A stretch of DNA of 7,569 nt from CAYPYI01 sp964415085 (lineage in GTDB: Bacteria; Bacillota; Clostridia; Tissierellales; Tissierellaceae), in assembly GCA_964415085.1 (NCBI GenBank), contig CAYPYI010000067.1:1-7569 (forward strand), in the 5' to 3' direction. Below the pieces are notes generated by a model that saw only the letters and a program-made list of their open reading frames with translations, did no database searches and was not told the DNA's origin. The position numbers and the translations under genes were made by a program. This document shows positions 1 to 5,713 of this stretch, one piece after another. Numbering within the stretch: the stretch's first letter is position 1; every line of letters begins with the position of its first letter.

Positions 1-42
1 GTAAAGAAAGTAAGTGAAGGTTTAGTAGATTTAATAAAATAA
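1..42 (+). CDS. C-terminal tail of an unidentified protein (partial)
   Basis: The first 13 codons of the window read VKKVSEGLVDLIK and end in TAA at 40-42. The other two forward frames hit stops within the first 20 bases, so this is the only open one. An intrinsic terminator begins at the stop codon itself, which supports a real gene end here. The visible tail is too short to identify a family. The amphipathic pattern fits the end of a helix, but no function can be given. Confidence 0.45.
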   Translation, partial: VKKVSEGLVDLIK

Positions 43-71
43 GAAAGAAAGGCTAAGCCTTTCTTTTTTTT
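41..71 (+). terminator. Intrinsic terminator after the upstream gene
   Basis: Bases 44-53 pair with 57-66 (AAAGAAAGGC with GCCTTTCTTT) around a three-base TAA loop. The stem can extend outward by A-T and G-T pairs. The descending arm runs directly into a T tract ending at 71. The hairpin starts inside the stop codon of the upstream gene, so it separates that gene from the macrodomain gene. Confidence 0.85.
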
Positions 72-89
72 ATGTACATACTATATAAT
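61..89 (+). promoter_or_regulatory. Possible promoter for the macrodomain gene
   Basis: A perfect TATAAT hexamer lies at 84-89. Seventeen bases upstream is TTCTTT (61-66), a poor -35 match that overlaps the terminator's descending arm. The predicted transcript start, near 96, would fall almost on the ribosome binding site at 97-102, leaving virtually no leader. That makes this a weak call, although a preceding terminator implies that some promoter should be here. Confidence 0.3.
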
Positions 90-107
90 ATATTTTAGGA
101 GGATATT

Positions 108-659
108 ATGATTAATATAAAAATAAATAAAACGGATATAGAAATATTAATGGATGATATAACCAATCAAGATACAGAGGCAATAGTAAATGCTGCAAAT
201 AATTCTCTTTTGGGTGGCGGAGGTGTAGATGGTGCTATTCATAAAAAAGCTGGTCCAGATCTTCTGAGAGAGTGTATAAAGCTAAAGGGATGTAAAACAG
301 GACATGCAAAAATTACAAAAGCTTATAATTTAAAATCAAAATATATAATTCATACTGTAGGCCCAATATATAAAGATGATAGTGATGCTAGTATATTAAG
401 AAGTGCCTATTTAAACTCTTTGAAATTAGCAGAATATAATAATATAAAGAGTATTTCTTTTCCTTCAATATCTACTGGCGCTTATGGCTATCCTATAAAA
501 AAAGCTTCAAAAATAGCAATAGATACAATTATTAATTATGTAAATAAGAATACTTTAATAGAAAAAATAAAAATTGTATTATATTCAGAAAAAGATTATA
601 ACGTTTATGCTAAAACTTTAGAAAAAAGTCAAGATTTTCTTAATGTAAAAGTTGACTAA
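108..659 (+). CDS. Macrodomain protein, MacroD/YmdB-type O-acetyl-ADP-ribose deacetylase or ADP-ribosyl hydrolase
   Basis: This 183-residue protein is a single macrodomain, close in length to E. coli YmdB. Family members bind ADP-ribose and hydrolyse O-acetyl-ADP-ribose or remove mono-ADP-ribose from acidic residues, in the cytosol. Visible motifs are DDIT at 16-19, NAANNSLLGGGGVDGAIH at 28-45 with the MacroD-class Asn31 and Asp41 (spaced as in YmdB Asn25/Asp35), HTVGP at 82-86, and the second substrate loop STGAYGYP at 122-129. All hallmark residues are intact, so it is probably active. AGGAGG at 97-102 supports the ATG at 108. There is no signal peptide and no adjoining sirtuin or ADP-ribosyltransferase gene. 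No terminator separates it from the phospholipase-like gene 54 bases downstream. The family is certain; the physiological substrate cannot be read from sequence. Confidence 0.93.
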   Translation: MINIKINKTDIEILMDDITNQDTEAIVNAANNSLLGGGGVDGAIHKKAGPDLLRECIKLKGCKTGHAKITKAYNLKSKYIIHTVGPIYKDDSDASILRSAYLNSLKLAEYNNIKSISFPSISTGAYGYPIKKASKIAIDTIINYVNKNTLIEKIKIVLYSEKDYNVYAKTLEKSQDFLNVKVD

Positions 660-680
660 ACTGTAGATTTATTATAGAAT
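652..680 (+). promoter_or_regulatory. Promoter for the phospholipase C-like gene
   Basis: TTGACT (652-657) and TAGAAT (675-680) each match the sigma-A consensus at five of six positions and are separated by exactly 17 bases. The -35 box sits in the last codons of the macrodomain gene and reaches into its stop codon. Transcription should begin near 687, giving a leader of about 27 bases before the next gene. This is read from consensus only. Confidence 0.6.
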
Positions 681-705
681 AAGAATACTGTAAGTAGTAA
701 ATATA

Positions 706-713
706 AAAGGGAG
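706..713 (+). promoter_or_regulatory. Ribosome binding site abutting a TTG start
   Basis: AAAGGGAG is the only Shine-Dalgarno-like sequence ahead of the phospholipase-like gene. It ends directly against the TTG at 714, with no spacer. The next codon at a normal distance (nine bases) is ATA at 723. No in-frame ATG or GTG exists upstream before the stop at 675, so the start has to be non-ATG. Confidence 0.5.
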
Positions 714-1364
714 TTGGTTAAAATATTTGCAGAAACGCATAAAATTATAGCTTCCAATATTTACGATAATGTTTACGAGAAGTATGATTTAAAACTTGAT
801 AAAAATAGACTTTTATGGTGGTCAATTGCACCGGATATACTGCCACAATATAAATTTGTTAGGCATTATAAAGATGAAAGTATAGATTATATAGTTAAAG
901 AAATTATTAAAGTAATATATGTTAGTAGATATATAGAATTCAATAGAGTATTAGATCCAATAGCGATTAAAATATTAAGTAAAAAAATAGGATTAATATC
1001 CCATTATATATCAGATTATTTTTGTTTACCACATGCTAAAAGGTGGACTTTTAATGTGTCTAAAGACGTAATGATAAAACATATTAAATATGAATCTGAT
1101 TTAGAAGAGTTTAGTAAAACTCATACTTTTAATAACAATATTGTAGACTTTGAAGATATAAATATAAACAATGATGTTGAAAATTTATATGATAGTATAA
1201 AGGGTTTTATAGAAAATGGACTAGATCTTTATTTACAAAATGAAGGATTTGCAAATGATTTAGATTTTGCAAATTTAATGAATATAAAAATAGCTAATTT
1301 TATTCTTGAAACTATTGAAGAGTATTCAGAAGCTATTTACACTCAAATTGCATTTGAAGTATAG
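714..1364 (+). CDS. Zinc-dependent phospholipase C-like protein, no signal peptide
   Basis: This is a 216-residue, mostly helical protein of the zinc-dependent phospholipase C family (the catalytic-domain fold of Clostridium alpha-toxin and Bacillus cereus PLC). The zinc-ligand pattern is visible in order: His9, Asp41 (APDILP), His51 (RHY), then His97-x3-Asp101-x5-His107 and His123-x3-Glu127. The alpha-toxin ligands His11, Asp56, His68, His126, Asp130, His136, His148 and Glu152 follow the same order, and the HxxxD, D-x5-H and HxxxE spacings are identical. The ninth ligand, the N-terminal Trp1 exposed by signal cleavage, has no counterpart, and there is no signal peptide. The C-terminal PLAT/C2-like membrane domain is also absent. 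It may be a cytosolic phosphoesterase rather than a toxin. The start is either TTG at 714 or, less conventionally, ATA at 723; both keep all eight ligands. A hairpin terminator follows. Confidence 0.8.
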   Translation: MVKIFAETHKIIASNIYDNVYEKYDLKLDKNRLLWWSIAPDILPQYKFVRHYKDESIDYIVKEIIKVIYVSRYIEFNRVLDPIAIKILSKKIGLISHYISDYFCLPHAKRWTFNVSKDVMIKHIKYESDLEEFSKTHTFNNNIVDFEDININNDVENLYDSIKGFIENGLDLYLQNEGFANDLDFANLMNIKIANFILETIEEYSEAIYTQIAFEV

Positions 1365-1368
1365 TTTA

Positions 1369-1418
1369 GAGAAATAAATAAAAAGATATATTGATATCAA
1401 TATATCTTTTTATTTCTC
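1369..1418. terminator. Palindromic, probably bidirectional terminator
   Basis: Bases 1376-1415 form a perfect inverted repeat centred on GATATC. Outer GAGAAA (1369-1374) can also pair with TTTCTC (1413-1418) if a few bases bulge. The core GATATATTGATATCAATATATC is flanked by an A tract on the left and TTTTTATTT on the right, the usual form of a two-way intrinsic terminator. It closes the phospholipase-like gene, whose stop is at 1362-1364. The stem is almost all A-T, so its strength is uncertain. Confidence 0.7.
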
Positions 1419-1452
1419 AAATAAGTAATAAAGGACACAAAGGGGGAGAAAT

Positions 1453-2187
1453 ATGGCACTATCAACTGAAGAAACCTACGATTTATATGAAGGTTTAAAA
1501 TATAATTTTTTATTCAACAAAGATACAAATTGCATACATATTCTCCTAAACCTATATGAAATAGAAAATAATATTAATAATATTTTTCCTAGATACATTT
1601 CAATGCATAGTCTGAGAAAAAGTATAAGGAGGTTACTTAAGGATAAAAAAGGTAACCATTTGATAGCTTATAATTTGAGTGAATTAATACATGAAGATGT
1701 AAATAGATTAGAATTATTTTTATATATAGAGGGATATAAGTACGGTTATTTAAGTAATAGGGCTACAAATGGTCTTGAAAATATAGCAATTAAACACTAC
1801 TCTGTACCTGAATTATATAATTTGAAATATTTATTTCATTTTGAAGATAAAGATAAAGAAATTAGTGAATATAAAATGAAAGTTTTTGAAGAATTAGAAA
1901 GAGATGAAGAAAAGACTGAGAAATTATATAAAACAATTGAAAAGTATTCACAGACAATAATAAAGCCTAAAGTAAGGGAATTAAATAAATATTTAGATAA
2001 ACAGCTTACTATGTCTTTAAATTACTCAAAGCTAAATATAAAAGAGGATACAGGTATTTTAACGCTTGATGAGTTAGATGAAATATATGAGGTAATATTT
2101 GATATAATTCTAAAAAAAGGTTATGAGGTATTTAAGGAAGCTTACTGGAACGGATTAAATGATAGACTTTTAAAAAGATATAAATAA
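1453..2187 (+). CDS. Unidentified 244-residue helical protein
   Basis: I do not recognise this family. A strong ribosome binding site, AGGGGGAG at 1441-1448, supports the ATG at 1453. The codon use resembles the neighbouring genes, and a terminator follows directly, so it is very likely a real gene. The product has no signal peptide or membrane segment and looks cytosolic and largely helical. Residues 1-60 include an aromatic-rich stretch (YDLYEGLKYNFLF). A basic patch, SLRKSIRRLLKDKK, covers about residues 53-66 and could contact nucleic acid or another acidic partner. A highly charged segment near 130-180 (EDKDKEISEYK onward) has coiled-coil character. The C-terminal part resumes as acidic helices and ends in a basic tail, LLKRYK. 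I see no convincing promoter in the 34 bases between the preceding terminator and the ATG. Bounded by terminators on both sides, it is probably monocistronic. Confidence 0.8.
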   Translation: MALSTEETYDLYEGLKYNFLFNKDTNCIHILLNLYEIENNINNIFPRYISMHSLRKSIRRLLKDKKGNHLIAYNLSELIHEDVNRLELFLYIEGYKYGYLSNRATNGLENIAIKHYSVPELYNLKYLFHFEDKDKEISEYKMKVFEELERDEEKTEKLYKTIEKYSQTIIKPKVRELNKYLDKQLTMSLNYSKLNIKEDTGILTLDELDEIYEVIFDIILKKGYEVFKEAYWNGLNDRLLKRYK

Positions 2188-2190
2188 GAC

Positions 2191-2221
2191 AAACTAAGTT
2201 AGTTAACTAACTTAGTTTTTT
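2191..2221. terminator. Terminator after the unidentified gene, ahead of the ruv operon
   Basis: Bases 2191-2220 are a perfect inverted repeat: AACTAAGTTAG pairs with CTAACTTAGTT around TTAA. A run of T residues follows through 2221, and a matching short A tract lies on the left. The hairpin begins three bases after the stop codon at 2185-2187. It should insulate the ruv operon from upstream transcription. Confidence 0.85.
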
Positions 2222-2222
2222 A

Positions 2223-2250
2223 TTGTATATTATATATGGTACAATATAAT
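2223..2250 (+). promoter_or_regulatory. Likely promoter of the ruvC-to-tgt operon
   Basis: TATAAT at 2245-2250 is preceded after 16 bases by TTGTAT (2223-2228), which keeps the TTG of the -35 consensus. It lies between the terminator and ruvC, where a promoter is required. A second TATAAT at 2253-2258 has no suitably spaced -35. I see no LexA/DinR-type operator (GAACN4GTTC-like) in the gap, so SOS control of this ruv set is not supported here. Confidence 0.45.
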
Positions 2251-2276
2251 TATATAATTTTAGAAAGGGGAACTTA

Positions 2277-2771
2277 ATGGTAATATTAGGAATTGACCCA
2301 GGGATAGCATTAACTGGATATAGTTTAGTAAAGTGTGAAGGTAATAAGTTTACACCTTTAGAATATGGTTGTATAACAACAGGATCTGAATTGGCAGTTC
2401 CAGAAAGACTTACGATTATTTATGATGAATTAGAAGATTTAATTGATAAATATAAACCTACAGATGTTGCAATAGAAGAATTGTTTTTTAATAAAAATGT
2501 TAAAACAGCAATAACAGTAGGCCAAGCAAGAGGTGTTCAGATTTTAGCGGCAGTAAGAAATGGATTAAATGTATATGAATATACTCCACTTCAAGTAAAA
2601 CAGGCAGTTGTAGGATATGGTAGAGCGGAAAAAAGGCAAGTTCAAGAAATGGTAAAGATACTTTTGAACTTAAAAGAAATACCTAAACCAGATGATGCTG
2701 CAGACGCTTTAGCTATAGCATTATGCCATGGTAGTAGTCTTAAATTTAAAGACTCATTTAAAATGAAATAA
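2277..2771 (+). CDS. ruvC: Holliday junction resolvase RuvC
   Basis: RuvC is a homodimeric, Mg2+-dependent endonuclease. It cuts four-way DNA junctions symmetrically, working with RuvAB in recombinational repair. The 164 residues show the RNase H-like fold signature GIDPG at 5-9 with catalytic Asp7, then IEELFF at 66-71 with Glu67, and DDAADALAIALCH at 139-151 with Asp140 and Asp143. These correspond to E. coli Asp7, Glu66, Asp138 and Asp141, so the active site is complete. The length is normal for the family. AAAGGGG at 2264-2270, six bases before the ATG, fixes the start. It is the first gene of the operon; ruvA follows after 12 bases, with its ribosome binding site touching the ruvC stop codon. 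Confidence 0.97.
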   Translation: MVILGIDPGIALTGYSLVKCEGNKFTPLEYGCITTGSELAVPERLTIIYDELEDLIDKYKPTDVAIEELFFNKNVKTAITVGQARGVQILAAVRNGLNVYEYTPLQVKQAVVGYGRAEKRQVQEMVKILLNLKEIPKPDDAADALAIALCHGSSLKFKDSFKMK

Positions 2772-2783
2772 AGGAGATAATAT

Positions 2784-3371
2784 ATGATAGATTTTATAAT
2801 TGGAGATATAGTAGATATGCAAGAGGATTATGTTGTAGTACAAAATGGTGGGATAGGTTATAAGGTTAGTACATCAACAACATCCATGTTAGAGATGAAT
2901 CTAGGAGATAAAAGCGTAATGATGTATACAAAACTTCATGTAAGAGATGATGCAATGGTTCTTTATGGATTTATTACAAAAGAAGAAATTGAAATGTTTA
3001 ACTTGCTTTTAAAAGTAGCGAGTATTGGTCCAAAAACAGCTTTAAACATTTTATCCACGATATCACCTAGTCAGATTAAGATGGCTATACATACAAAGGA
3101 TTATGATACCTTATCAAAAGCACCAGGTATTGGGAAAAAAACGGCTCAAAGAATGGTTTTAGAATTAAAAGATAAGGTTGGAGAATTAGATGAGAAAGAT
3201 TTAATAGAAGGTAAAATGCCAACTAAAGACCATGATGAAGCAGTAGATGCTTTAATGAGTTTAGGATATTTAAAATTTGAAGCTGAAAAAGCTATAAGAG
3301 AATTTGACTGTGAAACAATGAAGGTTGAAGATATAATAAAAGAAGCTTTAAAAGTCTTATCTAGAAACTAA
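2784..3371 (+). CDS. ruvA: Holliday junction branch-migration subunit RuvA
   Basis: RuvA binds the four-way junction as a tetramer or octamer and loads the RuvB motor. The 195-residue protein has the standard three domains. An OB-fold covers about 1-62, with the acidic pin at RDD (Asp55/Asp56, matching E. coli Glu55/Asp56). Two helix-hairpin-helix DNA-binding motifs follow, at VASIGPKTA (78-86) and APGIGKKTA (113-121). After an acidic linker near 132-150 comes the C-terminal RuvB-binding domain (HDEAVDALMSLGY, 150-162). Nothing is missing. The ribosome binding site AAGGAG starts on the last base of the ruvC stop codon, so translation of the two genes is probably coupled. ruvB follows after 14 bases. 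Confidence 0.97.
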   Translation: MIDFIIGDIVDMQEDYVVVQNGGIGYKVSTSTTSMLEMNLGDKSVMMYTKLHVRDDAMVLYGFITKEEIEMFNLLLKVASIGPKTALNILSTISPSQIKMAIHTKDYDTLSKAPGIGKKTAQRMVLELKDKVGELDEKDLIEGKMPTKDHDEAVDALMSLGYLKFEAEKAIREFDCETMKVEDIIKEALKVLSRN

Positions 3372-3385
3372 AGGAGAATTTATAT

Positions 3386-4396
3386 ATGGAAAATGAAAAC
3401 AGAATAATATCTGGTGGAGTTTTAGAAGATGACTTAGAAATTGAAGGAAGCTTAAGGCCTAAGTGGTTGAATGAGTATATAGGTCAAAAAAAAGTAAAAC
3501 AAAAGCTAGATATATTTATAAAAGCGGCAAAGGGAAGAGAAGAAACTTTAGATCATGTATTACTTCATGGTCCACCAGGTTTAGGTAAAACTACACTTGC
3601 CAATATAATAGCTAATGAGATGGGTGTAAGTATGAGAACTACATCTGGACCTGCTATTGAAAGACCTGGCGATTTAGCAAGTATTCTAACCAACCTTTCA
3701 GAGGGGGATGTATTGTTTATTGATGAAATTCATCAGTTAAATAGAACTGTTGAAGAAATTCTTTATCCTGCAATGGAAGATAAAGCACTTGATATAATAA
3801 TAGGTAAAGGTCCATCAGCTAGATCTGTAAGACTTGACCTTGCAGACTTCACCCTAATAGGTGCCACAACAAGGGCTGGTCAGCTAACATCACCACTTAG
3901 AGATAGATTTGGAGTCTTATTAAACTTAGAGTTATATAATGAGAAAGATTTACAGAATATAATAGTAAGAAGTGCCAGTATATTAGAAATTGAAATTGAT
4001 GCAGAAGGTGCATTGGAAATTGCAAGAAGATCTAGAGGAACTCCTAGAATTGCAAATAGACTTTTAAAAAGAGTTAGAGATTATGCTCAAGTAAAAGCTG
4101 ATGGTGTAATTACGTGGGAAGTTGCAAAAAGAGGATTAGAAATATTAGAAGTAGATGATTTAGGACTGGACTCTACTGATAGAAACTTAATTATGACACT
4201 TATAAATAATTTTGATGGAGGACCTGTTGGAATTGATACTTTATCAGCAGCCACTGGAGAAGAAAAAGTAACTGTTGAGGATGTTTATGAACCGTACTTA
4301 CTACAAATAGGATTTTTAAATAGAACTCCAAGGGGCAGAATAGTATCAAAAAGAGCTTATGATCACTTTGGTATACCGTTTGAAAAAGAGGTGTGA
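3386..4396 (+). CDS. ruvB: Holliday junction branch-migration ATPase RuvB
   Basis: RuvB is the hexameric AAA+ motor that pumps DNA through the RuvA-bound junction. The 336-residue protein shows Walker A GPPGLGKTT at 62-70 (Lys68, Thr69), Walker B VLFIDEIH at 109-116 (Asp113, Glu114), sensor 1 GATTRAG at 159-165, the arginine finger Arg174 in PLRDRFG, and sensor 2 GTPRIANR at 218-225 (Arg221). The C-terminal winged-helix DNA-binding domain occupies roughly residues 257 to the end. Length and motifs are fully typical. AAGGAGA overlaps the ruvA stop codon and supports the ATG at 3386. The stop codon is one base from the start of the next gene, and the last ruvB codons contain that gene's ribosome binding site. 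Confidence 0.98.
   Translation: MENENRIISGGVLEDDLEIEGSLRPKWLNEYIGQKKVKQKLDIFIKAAKGREETLDHVLLHGPPGLGKTTLANIIANEMGVSMRTTSGPAIERPGDLASILTNLSEGDVLFIDEIHQLNRTVEEILYPAMEDKALDIIIGKGPSARSVRLDLADFTLIGATTRAGQLTSPLRDRFGVLLNLELYNEKDLQNIIVRSASILEIEIDAEGALEIARRSRGTPRIANRLLKRVRDYAQVKADGVITWEVAKRGLEILEVDDLGLDSTDRNLIMTLINNFDGGPVGIDTLSAATGEEKVTVEDVYEPYLLQIGFLNRTPRGRIVSKRAYDHFGIPFEKEV
4388..4393 (+). promoter_or_regulatory. Ribosome binding site that fixes the SpoIID-like start
   Basis: GAGGTG lies in the final codons of ruvB and ends four bases before the ATG at 4398. It selects this ATG over the in-frame ATG at 4359, which lies inside ruvB, lacks a comparable site and would place charged residues in front of the signal sequence. 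Confidence 0.75.
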
Positions 4397-4397
4397 T

Positions 4398-5696
4398 ATG
4401 AAAAATAAAAAGATTTTAATTATGATAGTTATATTTGTATTAGCTTTTTCTATGAATGTATTTGCAGATAATTATGACTATATAGATGTAAAAGTCGCAG
4501 GATATGGAGCTGGAACTAGTATAGAATTAGATAAAGGCTTTAAAATATTAGATGATTTAAACTTAGAAGAAGTCGAAACAAAGTATATAACGATTAAAGA
4601 CTCTAGTAAAGATGAAGTTACAATTATTGATGATAATAATGAAGAATATAAAGTAAAACCATCAAGTATAATAACACCTATAGGAGAATGTTTTATAGTA
4701 AATAATAATAAATATAGAGGCAATATTAAGCTTTTTAATAATAATATAATTAATAATATATTAATCGAAGAATACTTATATGGAGTAGTACCAAGAGAGA
4801 TACCAGCGAGCTCAAATATTGAAGCTCTAAAAGCCCAAGCTGTAGTGGCTAGAACCTTTGCTTATGCAAATCTTGGGAAACATAAAAATGAAGGATTTGA
4901 TCTTTGTACCACAACACATTGTCAAGTATATGGTGGTATGAATAGTGAAAAAGGAACTACTACAGAAGCAGTTAAATTGACAAATAAGGAATATATAACT
5001 TATAATAATGAGGTTGCAAATACTCCTTATCATGCCAGTAGTGGTGGTGTAACGGAAAGTAGTAAGCATGTTTGGGGAGGAGAAAGCCCATACTTAATAG
5101 GTATCAAAGATGAATTTTCAGAAAATGATAATTATTCAAATTGGGAGTTAGTTTTGAAACCGGAGGAGATAGAGTCAAAACTAAGAAGTGCTGGTATTAA
5201 TGTTGGTAGAATTATAGATATGAAAATTAAATCAACATCACCTTCAGGAAGAGTTAATGAGTTAGAGATTGTTGGTAGTAGTAAAAGTGAAACAATCACT
5301 GGTAATAGATTTAGGACAATAATGGGGAATACTTATTTGAAAAGCACATTATTTACAATTAATTCTAAAAGTGATACTAGCAATAATAATACTATATTCA
5401 TTATGGATTCTAATAATAGTAAAGTAAAACTTAATATATCAAGAGATATTGCAGTTGATGATAAGGGAAATAAAAAAATTATAAGTGGTCAGGAAAGACT
5501 ACTTAGTAAAGATAAATTAAAGTATATTAATGATACAAATATAAATATTAGTAATGTTGGAATTGTGATTAGAGGTAGTGGGTATGGGCACGGAGTTGGT
5601 ATGAGCCAATATGGAGCTATGGAGATGGCTAAAAGAGGATATTCTTATAAGGATATTATAAAACATTACTATAAAAATGTAGAAATAAATAAATAA
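4398..5696 (+). CDS. SpoIID/LytB-family cell-wall protein (putative lytic transglycosylase)
   Basis: The 432-residue product begins with MKNKK, a hydrophobic stretch at 6-23 and VFA before Asp24, so it is either secreted or anchored outside the membrane. The SpoIID family contains lytic transglycosylases; SpoIID itself remodels septal peptidoglycan during engulfment. Conserved elements include EEYLYGVVPREIP at 124-136, with Glu134 at the position of the family's catalytic glutamate, and EALKAQAVVARTFAY (143-157). Others are a CTTTHC cluster (Cys170, His174, Cys175) resembling the zinc site reported for Clostridioides SpoIID, YHASSGG at 211-217, and GYGHGVGMSQYGA at 395-407. An Asn/Ser-rich stretch around 320-392 separates the last two blocks and makes it longer than B. 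subtilis SpoIID (about 343). Its place in a housekeeping operon leaves open whether it is the sporulation enzyme or a vegetative paralogue. The start was chosen from the ribosome binding site and the signal sequence. Confidence 0.88.
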   Translation: MKNKKILIMIVIFVLAFSMNVFADNYDYIDVKVAGYGAGTSIELDKGFKILDDLNLEEVETKYITIKDSSKDEVTIIDDNNEEYKVKPSSIITPIGECFIVNNNKYRGNIKLFNNNIINNILIEEYLYGVVPREIPASSNIEALKAQAVVARTFAYANLGKHKNEGFDLCTTTHCQVYGGMNSEKGTTTEAVKLTNKEYITYNNEVANTPYHASSGGVTESSKHVWGGESPYLIGIKDEFSENDNYSNWELVLKPEEIESKLRSAGINVGRIIDMKIKSTSPSGRVNELEIVGSSKSETITGNRFRTIMGNTYLKSTLFTINSKSDTSNNNTIFIMDSNNSKVKLNISRDIAVDDKGNKKIISGQERLLSKDKLKYINDTNINISNVGIVIRGSGYGHGVGMSQYGAMEMAKRGYSYKDIIKHYYKNVEINK

Positions 5697-5713
5697 TATA
5701 GGAGAAAAGAAAT

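Noticed and set aside
1376..2220. The two palindromes as ends of an insertion element carrying the 244-residue gene.
   Set aside because: The palindromes differ in sequence, no target-site duplication or transposase is seen, and both look like terminators.
2222..2276. LexA/DinR operator controlling ruvC.
   Set aside because: No GAAC-N4-GTTC-like pair is present in the leader.
4359..4397. Upstream in-frame ATG extending the SpoIID-like protein by 13 residues into ruvB.
   Set aside because: It has no good ribosome binding site and puts a charged stretch before the signal sequence. The ATG at 4398 has GAGGTG at proper spacing.
4478..4723. Minus-strand open frame within the SpoIID-like gene.
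   Set aside because: It is an antisense shadow of a well-supported coding region, with no ribosome binding site or recognisable protein features.
4827..5069. Minus-strand open frame opposite the catalytic region of the SpoIID-like gene.
   Set aside because: The + strand here carries the conserved Glu134 and CxxxHC motifs. The antisense product is low-complexity and unsupported.
5697..5713. A preQ1 riboswitch ahead of queA-tgt.
   Set aside because: The gap is only 17 bases and is filled by the ribosome binding site. No leader is available for an aptamer.
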